This document shows, one piece after another, positions 17,084 through 25,334 of a DNA stretch of 64,000 nucleotides. The translations under genes and the position numbers were made by a program. Source of the stretch: Chitinophagaceae bacterium (GTDB lineage Bacteria; Bacteroidota; Bacteroidia; Chitinophagales; Chitinophagaceae); NCBI GenBank assembly GCA_947381435.1, contig CANCVE010000012.1:1-64000 (forward strand), given 5' to 3'. A model generated the notes under the pieces. The model worked only from the letters and a program-made list of their open reading frames with translations. It was not told the DNA's origin and searched no databases. The first letter of the stretch is position 1, and each line of letters starts with the position of its first letter.

Positions 17084-20000
17084 ATGAATTTTAGTAAAGT
17101 CAACAACATTGTAGGGTGGGCAGTATGCCTAATAGCTTGCACCGTTTATATCCTAACAGCCGAAGCAGGAGGTAGCTTCTGGGATTGTGGAGAGTTTGTA
17201 AGTAGCTGTTATAAAGTACAGATACCTCACCCGCCGGGAGCACCGTTATTCATTTTACTGGGTAGAATTTTCATAGTCCTTTTTGGAAACAACCCACTCA
17301 CAGCCGCTAAAGCTGTAAATACTTTGAGTGCTTTGGGAAGTGGTTTCTCTATCTTATTTCTTTTTTGGAGTATTACCCATTTTGCTCGCAGAATACTAAA
17401 AGTAAAAGTAACTGATACCCTTACCGCTTACCAAACTTGGAGCATTATGGGCGCAGGTGTGGTAGGTGCTTTAGCCTATACTTTTAGCGATAGTTTTTGG
17501 TATAGTGCTGTAGAGGGTGAGGTTTATGCCATGAGTTCTTTCTTTACAGCATTGGTGTTTTGGTGCATCCTTAAATGGGAACAAAATGCTGATGAGCCAG
17601 GTTCGGACAGATGGATTATAGCTGTATTCTTCATGATTGGTCTATCAATAGGGGTACACTTATTAAGTTTATTGACCATCCCTGCAACAGTAATGGTTTA
17701 TTATTACAGAAGACAACACACTTTTAACTATAAAGTTATCCGTTCATGGTTCCTTAAAATTATTATTGGTGGCGGTATCCTTGCTTTCATTCTAGCTTTA
17801 ATTAGTGCTAGTAGAGAAGCTAACGATTCACGTGGATTGGCAACAGATACTACCGTGGGCGGCTTGATGATATTGGGTACCGCTCTTGCTGTTGGTGCTT
17901 TGTATTTAATAGAAAAGCTTAGTAAAAACAATAAAGAATATGCGGGTGGTGTTTACATTTTCTTCTTAATTGGTTGTGTATTGCTAGGCATAGTTCAGGT
18001 AGGTGTTATTCAATATAGCATTGGCTTTGCTGGTTATTTTGACAGGCTTTTTGTTAACAGTTTCAACCTTCCTTTTTTCTCTGGGTTTACATTTGCTTTC
18101 ATTGCTATTGCTGTGGGTATCTGGTACGGATTGCGTATTGCCAATAAGAATGGTTGGGCGTTATTGCGAGTGGGTCTTTGGAGCTTTGCTTTTATGTTGA
18201 TTGGTTATAGTTCTTACCTCACTACGATGATTCGTAGTAGCGCAGATCCTGCTATTGATATGTATAATGTAGATAATCCAATTAGCCTTGTTGGGTATCT
18301 AGGTCGTGACCAGTATGGTGATTTTCCTTTGTTGTATGGACAAAAGTTTACCGCTCAACCTGTAGATTATAAAACTACAAGTACTAAATATCAAAAGGGT
18401 AAAGAAAAATATGTAGAGATTGGTAAGGATGGTCACTATGTATATTCTCCGGATGACAAAATGGTTTTACCACGTGTTTGGGATGCTACTAACGATCAGA
18501 ATCATGCTGATTACTATGCTTATATGTTAGATATTAACAAGAATAAGGATGGTAGTTACGACCGTACACCTAACCAAGCCGATAATGTTTATTTCTTTGT
18601 TTCTTATCAGTTTTACTGGATGTATTTCCGTTATTTCATGTGGAATTTCAGTGGTAAGCAGGATGATATCGAAGGTATGTTTGGTGGTAATGTACGCGAT
18701 GGCAACTGGCTTTCAGGCATTCCAATAATTGACAATATATTTTTGGGCGATCAGTCTGCAATGCCTGATAGTATGAAACATAATAAAGCACATAACACCT
18801 TGTTTATGCTTCCTTTCATACTTGGTTTATTAGGGGTTTATTATCAATATAAACACAATAGAGGAGATGGATTTGTAACCTTTTTGTTCTTCTTCTTTAC
18901 GGGAATGGCCATTATTCTTTACCTAAACCAAGCTGGCTATCAGCCGCGTGAGCGTGATTATGCGTTTGCGGGCAGCTTCTACGCTTATGCTATCTGGATA
19001 GGTTTGGGTGTTTTAATGGTTAGCGAATGGTTGACTAAACTTAAACTTTCTCAAACAGTTGCGGCTACTTTGGCTACGTTGAGTTGCTTGTTAGCAGTGC
19101 CAGTTATTATGGGTCAACAAGAATGGGACGATCATGACCGTAGTAAGAAAACTTTGTCTAGAGATTTGGCAAAGGATTACCTAGAAAGCTGTGCGCCAAA
19201 TGCTATCCTATTTACGTTTGGCGATAATGATACTTATCCTTTGTGGTATGCACAAGAAGTAGAGGGCATCAGACCTGATATTAGGGTTATCAACAACAGT
19301 TTATTGGGCATTGATTGGTACATTAATCAACTTCGTTATAAAATAAATCAGAGTGATTCAATAGATGTTATCTATAATATGGATCAGATTGAAGGACGAA
19401 AGAGAGATTATGTTCCTTTTCAAGCAAATGCTAGCTATCCTGATACTCGCTATTACAATTTAGATACAATTATGCGTAGTTATGTGGGTAGCGATGATGC
19501 AGATAAGGTGCAAAACAGAGGTGGTGATGAGTTCATCAATACTTTCCCTGTACATAAATTTTCAGTACCGGTTGATAAGAATTTTGTTCGTAGCAATGGT
19601 ACTGTAACAGCAAAAGACAGTGTTGTAAATCAGTTGCAATTCGATATTCCTAAATCTTCATTGTATAAGAACGATTTGGCAGTCTTAAACATCATTGCTG
19701 CAAACAAATGGAAACGTCCTATCTGTTTTACTTCAAACTTTGGAGAGCTAGGCTTTGGTAAATACTTACGTAAAGATGGTCTTAGCTACCGTTTGGTACC
19801 TGTAGAAGGCGACGAGTGGAATGCTGATTGGGCATTGGACAAAATGATGAACAAATTTGCTTTCGGTAATGCTGATTTGCCTGGTGTTTATTATGATGAA
19901 GAAAACCGCAGACACTTATTATCTATACGTGCTTCCTATGGTGAATTGGCTAGCTATCTTGCTGCCAGAAACAGAAAGGAAGATGCACGTAAGCTATTAG

Positions 20001-20323
20001 AAAAAGCAGATAAGGGTATGAGCCAAGAAAACTTTGCTTACGGAATGGTTAGTCGTGGCAACATGCATAACCGTACTAGCTTGTTATTCTTAGAGGCTTG
20101 TTACAGAGCAGAAGATAAAACATTGGCAACGAAGGTTTACTCGTCTATAAAGAAAGATTTGGAGCAACAGATAAAGTATTACAATACTTTGGAAGGCAAG
20201 AAGGCTGAAAATATGGGCGAAGAAAGAAGAATTGCCGAAAGTTATCTTAAAGGCTTGGAAGACATGAAAAAGAACTTCGAAGGTGTAAAAGTGGTTTCTC
20301 CAGAGCAACCAGTAAAGCAATAA
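17084..20323 (+). CDS. DUF2723 multispan membrane protein, glycosyltransferase-C-like
   Basis: This is a large membrane protein (1079 residues from ATG 17084) with about 12 N-terminal membrane segments and a soluble C-terminal half ending in a TPR-like helical region. The N-terminus carries the DUF2723 signature AEAGGSFWDCGEF and HPPGAPLF; the acidic residue in the first loop resembles the catalytic Asp/Glu of GT-C enzymes such as protein mannosyltransferases. DUF2723 is widespread in Bacteroidota and is thought to act in protein or cell-surface glycosylation; that role is inference here. The ATG at 17051 overlaps a promoter element, so I prefer 17084, which follows AAAGGAA. Confidence 0.88.
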   Translation: MNFSKVNNIVGWAVCLIACTVYILTAEAGGSFWDCGEFVSSCYKVQIPHPPGAPLFILLGRIFIVLFGNNPLTAAKAVNTLSALGSGFSILFLFWSITHFARRILKVKVTDTLTAYQTWSIMGAGVVGALAYTFSDSFWYSAVEGEVYAMSSFFTALVFWCILKWEQNADEPGSDRWIIAVFFMIGLSIGVHLLSLLTIPATVMVYYYRRQHTFNYKVIRSWFLKIIIGGGILAFILALISASREANDSRGLATDTTVGGLMILGTALAVGALYLIEKLSKNNKEYAGGVYIFFLIGCVLLGIVQVGVIQYSIGFAGYFDRLFVNSFNLPFFSGFTFAFIAIAVGIWYGLRIANKNGWALLRVGLWSFAFMLIGYSSYLTTMIRSSADPAIDMYNVDNPISLVGYLGRDQYGDFPLLYGQKFTAQPVDYKTTSTKYQKGKEKYVEIGKDGHYVYSPDDKMVLPRVWDATNDQNHADYYAYMLDINKNKDGSYDRTPNQADNVYFFVSYQFYWMYFRYFMWNFSGKQDDIEGMFGGNVRDGNWLSGIPIIDNIFLGDQSAMPDSMKHNKAHNTLFMLPFILGLLGVYYQYKHNRGDGFVTFLFFFFTGMAIILYLNQAGYQPRERDYAFAGSFYAYAIWIGLGVLMVSEWLTKLKLSQTVAATLATLSCLLAVPVIMGQQEWDDHDRSKKTLSRDLAKDYLESCAPNAILFTFGDNDTYPLWYAQEVEGIRPDIRVINNSLLGIDWYINQLRYKINQSDSIDVIYNMDQIEGRKRDYVPFQANASYPDTRYYNLDTIMRSYVGSDDADKVQNRGGDEFINTFPVHKFSVPVDKNFVRSNGTVTAKDSVVNQLQFDIPKSSLYKNDLAVLNIIAANKWKRPICFTSNFGELGFGKYLRKDGLSYRLVPVEGDEWNADWALDKMMNKFAFGNADLPGVYYDEENRRHLLSIRASYGELASYLAARNRKEDARKLLEKADKGMSQENFAYGMVSRGNMHNRTSLLFLEACYRAEDKTLATKVYSSIKKDLEQQIKYYNTLEGKKAENMGEERRIAESYLKGLEDMKKNFEGVKVVSPEQPVKQ

Positions 20324-20326
20324 ACA

Positions 20327-20560
20327 GAGTCGGAAGTCGATAGTTAAAAGTCGAAAGTTTTTAGTTAAGAATTTAGGGCGGATGGTATGTTGTTGATAAT
20401 TATCTTTGATAATATCGACAAACTCAAAAGCGCAAATTTTGACTAACAACTTTCGACTTTTTTTTATTTTATCTAATGACTTTCAATTCACGACTTACGA
20501 CTTTCAACTCACGACTTTCAACTTACGACTTTCAACTCATATCTCATAACTAACAACTAA
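20327..20560. repeat. 7-bp-period repeats and fold-back downstream of the DUF2723 gene
   Basis: Left part: 7-base steps GTCGGAA, GTCGATA, GTTAAAA, GTCGAAA. Right part: GACTTTC, AACTCAC, GACTTAC repeated about nine times (20478-20540), largely complementary to the left. It starts a few bases after the DUF2723 stop codon and fills the gap to the next gene. Confidence 0.8.
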
Positions 20561-20564
20561 AAGA

Positions 20565-21839
20565 ATGGCCTTAAGCAGAATTTGGAGTGCATTTATATTA
20601 GTAGCCATCAGCGTGGCCTTGTTTAAATGTGTTTACTTTCAGGATGTAGATATTTTTAGTAGAATGGTAGTTGGCAAAGCCGACGACCCAACCAATCTCC
20701 TAAAAGTAGATGGCATCATCCCTACTTGTAAGTCTGCCGTAGATTTATGTATTAATCTAGTTGGCGTAATGGCCCTGTTTATGGGCTTCATGAGTATTGC
20801 AGAAAAAGCTGGCGGTATTCGTTTATTATCCAAAATAATTGGTCCATTCTTTAGTAAACTATTCCCCGAATTGCCCAAAGATCATCCAGCAATGGGTTAT
20901 ATGATGATGAACTTCTCCGCTAATCTCTTGGGTTTAGACAATGCTGCAACTCCCTTTGGCATAAAAGCAATGGAGAGTTTGCAAGAAATAAATACAGAAA
21001 AAGAGACGGCCTCCAATGCGCAAATCATGTTTTTGTGCCTACATGCGGCTGGGTTAACTTTAATTCCTGTTAGTATTATTGCCACAAGGGCATCAATGAA
21101 AGCCGCCAATGCTACCGACATATTTGTGCCCTGCATGATTGCCACGTTCATTGCTACACTTGCCGCCATGCTAATTATTGCCTTTAAGCAGAAGATAAAT
21201 ATGTTGCAACCCATCATTTTAGCGTGGGTTTTAGGTCTTTCTGCCGTAATAGCCTCATTGGTACTTTACCTCACCACACTAAATGCCGTAGGCGTTCAAT
21301 CATTCTCAAAAGTATTGAGTAATGGATTGATACTTTTCATTTTTGTATTGATAATAATGGGTGCCTTATACAAAAAGATAAACATTTTTGATGCCTTTGT
21401 AGAAGGCGCAAAAGGTGGTTTCGAAACCGCCATCCGAATTATACCCTATCTAGTGGGCATGTTGGTAGCCATTAGTTTATTGCGCAGCAGTGGCACATTC
21501 GAAGCCATCATTTCTGGCATGAAAGCAATGTTTGGTTACCTCGGTGCCGATACCCGCTTTGTAGATGGCATTCCTACAGCACTCATCAAACCATTAAGCG
21601 GCGGTGGGGCAAGAGGAATGATGGTTGATACGATGAAAACTTATGGCGCCGACTCATTTGCGGGCAGGTTGGCTTGCATTCTTCAAGGTTCTTCCGATAC
21701 TACCTTCTATGTAATCTCTGTTTATTTTGGGGCTGTTGCCGTAAAAAATACCCGTTATGCCGTTGGCGCAATGCTATTGGCCGATTTGGTAGGCATCATT
21801 ACTTCTATCCTATTGTGTTATTTGTTTTTTGGAAAATAG
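20565..21839 (+). CDS. Nucleoside-recognition (Gate) membrane protein, SpmA-SpmB fusion
   Basis: This 424-residue membrane protein has two Gate domains. The first half has MGFMSIAEKAGGI and FSANLLGLDNAATPFGIKAM, typical of SpmA; the second has FVEGAKGGFETAIRIIPYLVGML and SGGGARGMMVD with a final GSSDTTFYV, typical of SpmB. In Bacillus the two separate proteins affect spore-core dehydration; in non-sporulating Bacteroidota the fused form has an unknown transport-like role. The start ATG lies four bases past a repeat region. A bidirectional terminator lies downstream after repeat array 3. Confidence 0.9.
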   Translation: MALSRIWSAFILVAISVALFKCVYFQDVDIFSRMVVGKADDPTNLLKVDGIIPTCKSAVDLCINLVGVMALFMGFMSIAEKAGGIRLLSKIIGPFFSKLFPELPKDHPAMGYMMMNFSANLLGLDNAATPFGIKAMESLQEINTEKETASNAQIMFLCLHAAGLTLIPVSIIATRASMKAANATDIFVPCMIATFIATLAAMLIIAFKQKINMLQPIILAWVLGLSAVIASLVLYLTTLNAVGVQSFSKVLSNGLILFIFVLIIMGALYKKINIFDAFVEGAKGGFETAIRIIPYLVGMLVAISLLRSSGTFEAIISGMKAMFGYLGADTRFVDGIPTALIKPLSGGGARGMMVDTMKTYGADSFAGRLACILQGSSDTTFYVISVYFGAVAVKNTRYAVGAMLLADLVGIITSILLCYLFFGK

Positions 21840-21918
21840 GAGCTTTTGCTCTCATTTAGCCTCACTATCTACCTCTCACTTATAAAATTAATTTTCTATT
21901 ACTTAAAAGTAATGCGTT

Positions 21919-22128
21919 GAAACTAATGAGTAATGCCGTGAAACTAATGAGAAACGCCATGAAACTAATAAGTTATGCGCTGAAACTAATGAGAAACGCG
22001 ATGAAACTAATTAGTTATGCGATGAAACTAATGAGAAACGCCATGAAACTAATTAGTTATGCGATGAAACTAATGAGAAACGCCGTGAAACTAATTAGTA
22101 TTGAGCTGAAACAAATGAGAAATAATAT
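21919..22128. repeat. 21-bp repeat array 3 (10 units) between converging genes
   Basis: Units start at 21919, 21940, 21961, 21982, 22003, 22024, 22045, 22066, 22087 and 22108, all exactly 21 bp and all beginning GAAAC. Two unit types alternate (GAAACTAATGAGAAACGC and GAAACTAATTAGTTATGC), making a 42-bp super-repeat; the second type contains the palindrome AACTAATTAGTT. A perfect hairpin ATTACTTAAAAGTAAT (21898-21913) abuts the left end. A frame starting with TTG is open through it, but only because 21 is a multiple of 3 and the unit lacks stops. Confidence 0.9.
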
Positions 22129-22163
22129 AAATGAAGGCTTCCTACGCTTACAGATTACAAAAA

Positions 22164-22193
22164 AGCCACAAGAAAATGATATTTCTTGTGGCT
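22164..22193. terminator. Bidirectional terminator between spmAB-like gene and amylomaltase
   Basis: AGCCACAAGAAA and TTTCTTGTGGCT form a perfect 12-bp stem with a 6-base loop. A run of six A lies to the left and a T-rich stretch to the right, so it can work in both directions. Confidence 0.85.
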
Positions 22194-22226
22194 CAATTTA
22201 TTTAAAAGTTCACTGACTTATTGTGC

Positions 22227-25130
22227 TTAATCTCTTCCTGCATCTTTAATCATGGTAGAAAAAACTTTATTGAAAGGAGTTAGTTCCAACAAATCTTCTA
22301 AGGTAATATGCATTCTATAACGCCAGTAATTCTCAGGGTTGGCAGGTACATTTATGCGTTCGTCATTAGGGTTTTGTCTTCTGATGCTTGCATCGCTACC
22401 TAAAATATCTTGCAACTGAAAGATACTCCACATAGCCGGAGAATATAAGTGCTGCGAAATAATGGCCTTATTAACCCATGCATCACAGTAGTAAGGAGCA
22501 TTACCCCATTGACCTAATTCGTTATTGAAGAACTTTTGGATACGAGATTTATCTTCTTCCCACCATCCTCTTATGGTACTCATATCATGCGTAGAAGGCG
22601 TAACCACACTTAGATATGGTGCATCATTTGGATGGAAGAAAGTTTTACTATTATCCTTTGGCATCCGTTGAATCTCTAAACTCAATATGCCTAATTGTTT
22701 CATTACTTCTGGCACACAATCAGGTACTAAACCAAGGTCTTCACCACACACAAGCATATTAGTCACACGCTTTAAGGCAGGAAGTTTTTGCATGGCCTCT
22801 TTTCTCCAGAACTCATCTTGTCTACGGAAGAAATAGTTTACGTATAACTCATCCAGTTGTCTGCGGGTATGTTCATCCAGAAACCTATAGGACGATGTGC
22901 CACTAATGCCGAATCTAAAATGAAACTGTTCGCCATTACTGCCTTCTACTTCAAAAAGAATAACATTACTTATCAAATCAAAAAGACCATGTTTTATCTT
23001 ATTTGTAAAGTTGTCTTTATTCCATTTGGCTAAGTATTGTTCTACTTTCCGCTGCGTATTTACCTCTTGTTTTAGTGTGTAACTACCATTTTGGTTATCA
23101 ATTAAAAACGTCTTCTTAACGTATTCATTGTCGTAACCAAATTTCTCCCAAAGTACATTATCATTAATAAAAGGTTGGGTAAACCTACGATGGTCATACC
23201 AGATCCCCCTTTCTCTAAGCTCATTAATATGTAAACTCAATGCAGGAACAAAATGCCCCATTATGCCTTCTACGGCATGTAATGGAATACTCCAAATACG
23301 AAAGAATCCAAGTACATGGTCTATCCTAAAAGCATCGAAATAATACGTCATTTGCTCAAAACGTTGCTTCCACCAAGCAAAGCCATCTTGCCTCATCTGT
23401 GTCCAGTTGTAAGTAGGAAAGCCCCAGTTTTGTCCCTTTACGGCAAAGTCGTCTGGTGGCGCACCTGCTTGCAAATTCATGTGGTACAATTGTGGGTGCT
23501 GCCAAGCATCTGCACCATTACGAGAGATGCCAATGGCAATGTCTCCCTTTACAATGATACCATTTTGGTGAGCATAATCGGTGGCGGCCTTCAATTGAAG
23601 ATGCAGGTGATACTGAACAAAATAATGTAAGGCAATTGTTTGATAGCTTTCGCTCTTTACATCAATTAAACCAGCAATTTCTTGTTCATTATACAATTTA
23701 TTAGCAGGCCAATTAGAGAACTCTGCAGTACCATACAGGTCACGTAGATAACAAAAGCAAGCATAAGGAACCAACCAATGTTTGTTCAATTCAAAGTAAG
23801 CTTTATAGTCTTTCGACTTGAAAGTTTCTTGACTTTGATTGGCAAATAATTCTTTGATGATGCCCCATTTTGCCGCCATTACTGCATCATAATCCAATGC
23901 GTCTAATCCGTTTAAGCGGAGTTTCTCTTGTTCATTTTCTGCAACTACTTTCTTGCCTGCATAGGTAGAAGCTACTTGCTCAACATTTAGATAAATTGGA
24001 TGCAGGGCAAAAGCAGATATTGACGCATAAGGGTAAGAATCTAACCAGGTATGAGTGGCGGTAGTATCGTTGATAGGCAATATCTGAACGAGTTTTAGTC
24101 CAACTGTTTTACACCAATCTACCAAAGCGGGAATATCCGTAAACTCCCCAACGCCGAAACTGTTTTTACTTTTAAGGCTAAAAACCGGGATGGCAACCCC
24201 TGCACCTTTCCAGGTATCAGCAGGTAAAACAACAAAGCCATCATTTAAAATGGTTTGAATATCCGACTCGGGAGCAGCTTGAACAAACCTGTTTTTGCCA
24301 TCTTCAAATCGTACAAAAGTCTTATTGGCAACATCGTAAACACCATATTTATAAGCAACGGGGAAGTTGTCTTTACTTAAATCGACATGCGCCTCAAAAT
24401 AAACACCGTCCTCAGCTTTCGACATTAGCACCACACTTTCTGGTTGCCAGTTACCCAAACTTCTACTGCTTCCTACCACACAAAGTGTTTGCCCTTTAGC
24501 GAGTAAAGGTGCTTTTGCACGGAATGTATGTGTTTGTTTATTGGGCAATTTAGCCTTTATGGGTGTGTAATTACCCTTTAATAAAACCTTCTGGAAAGGT
24601 TCAGAATAAAAGGCGTTCTCATAATATCCTGCATAGTTCCAAGAATCTATTATGAGGGTATGTGCACCTGTTAACTTAGATGGATTGATACTTTTATCGC
24701 TACCCCAATCGTAGTTGATGTTTCCATCAGTCGTTTTTAGGATGTAGTTATATTTTATTTCTTGATTAATGTCCTGCGGATTCTTTACTTCAACCGTCAC
24801 TCCCCAAAACTCATTGTCTATATAGCTTAAAGGCAGCGCATTCTCGAATGAATCATTGCCCAATAGTTGGTGATTACCACTTATAAATAAGTGTTGACCA
24901 AACTGTGTGGAGAACCGTAATTTAAACGTGATTTGGATATTTGAATCTTGTTTTTCCATTACTGACAAAGCTTTTTTTGAAGATGCTTTAGTGGGCTTTG
25001 CTTTTATTTCTGGTTCTACCACAGGCGTTATCTCTGGATTTACTTCCTTCTTTGCAGAGGTCTTTTTTCTAACAACTTTTTCTATTTCCTCCTCGGGTAC
25101 TTTACTTGTCGCTGCTTTCCTAGTTGCCAA
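22227..25130 (-). CDS. malQ: 4-alpha-glucanotransferase (amylomaltase, GH77) with two starch-binding domains
   Basis: This 967-residue protein disproportionates malto-oligosaccharides in the cytoplasm. Domain order: a lysine/alanine-rich linker (1-65), two CBM20 domains (about 66-170 and 190-300; note GNHQLLGN and GSSRSLGNWQPE), and a GH77 barrel. The catalytic residues are the nucleophile Asp in FDAFRIDHVLG, the acid/base Glu in CGEDLGLVPD, and the Asp of STHDMSTIRGWW. The twin-CBM20 form is like plant DPE2 and several Bacteroidota enzymes. The charged N-terminal extension is unusual. A -7 element lies just upstream. Confidence 0.95.
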   Translation of the reverse strand: MATRKAATSKVPEEEIEKVVRKKTSAKKEVNPEITPVVEPEIKAKPTKASSKKALSVMEKQDSNIQITFKLRFSTQFGQHLFISGNHQLLGNDSFENALPLSYIDNEFWGVTVEVKNPQDINQEIKYNYILKTTDGNINYDWGSDKSINPSKLTGAHTLIIDSWNYAGYYENAFYSEPFQKVLLKGNYTPIKAKLPNKQTHTFRAKAPLLAKGQTLCVVGSSRSLGNWQPESVVLMSKAEDGVYFEAHVDLSKDNFPVAYKYGVYDVANKTFVRFEDGKNRFVQAAPESDIQTILNDGFVVLPADTWKGAGVAIPVFSLKSKNSFGVGEFTDIPALVDWCKTVGLKLVQILPINDTTATHTWLDSYPYASISAFALHPIYLNVEQVASTYAGKKVVAENEQEKLRLNGLDALDYDAVMAAKWGIIKELFANQSQETFKSKDYKAYFELNKHWLVPYACFCYLRDLYGTAEFSNWPANKLYNEQEIAGLIDVKSESYQTIALHYFVQYHLHLQLKAATDYAHQNGIIVKGDIAIGISRNGADAWQHPQLYHMNLQAGAPPDDFAVKGQNWGFPTYNWTQMRQDGFAWWKQRFEQMTYYFDAFRIDHVLGFFRIWSIPLHAVEGIMGHFVPALSLHINELRERGIWYDHRRFTQPFINDNVLWEKFGYDNEYVKKTFLIDNQNGSYTLKQEVNTQRKVEQYLAKWNKDNFTNKIKHGLFDLISNVILFEVEGSNGEQFHFRFGISGTSSYRFLDEHTRRQLDELYVNYFFRRQDEFWRKEAMQKLPALKRVTNMLVCGEDLGLVPDCVPEVMKQLGILSLEIQRMPKDNSKTFFHPNDAPYLSVVTPSTHDMSTIRGWWEEDKSRIQKFFNNELGQWGNAPYYCDAWVNKAIISQHLYSPAMWSIFQLQDILGSDASIRRQNPNDERINVPANPENYWRYRMHITLEDLLELTPFNKVFSTMIKDAGRD

Positions 25131-25149
25131 TGTATTAAAATTTAGACAG

Positions 25150-25157
25150 CAAATCTA
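25150..25157 (-). promoter_or_regulatory. -7 promoter element of malQ
   Basis: The minus strand reads TAGATTTG, a match to TAnnTTTG, about 20 bases upstream of the malQ start. Confidence 0.45.
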
Positions 25158-25334
25158 ATAAAAGTAAATCATACCGTTATCATGTATTTTTTACACATTA
25201 AGTTTGTAATAGTGATTAAATGATTTCAATGAAAGCAATGATGTTATCCCCTTTTAACAAAAGGTGCCAAGAAGCGAAAATGCTTCTGAGGGAATAAGTC
25301 ATTGAATCATTCAAATCATTTATTCAGTGATACT

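Noticed and set aside
21917-22216. Plus-strand 99-codon frame through array 3
   Set aside because: TTG start, no promoter or ribosome signal, frame remains open only because of the 21-bp period; runs into the terminator.
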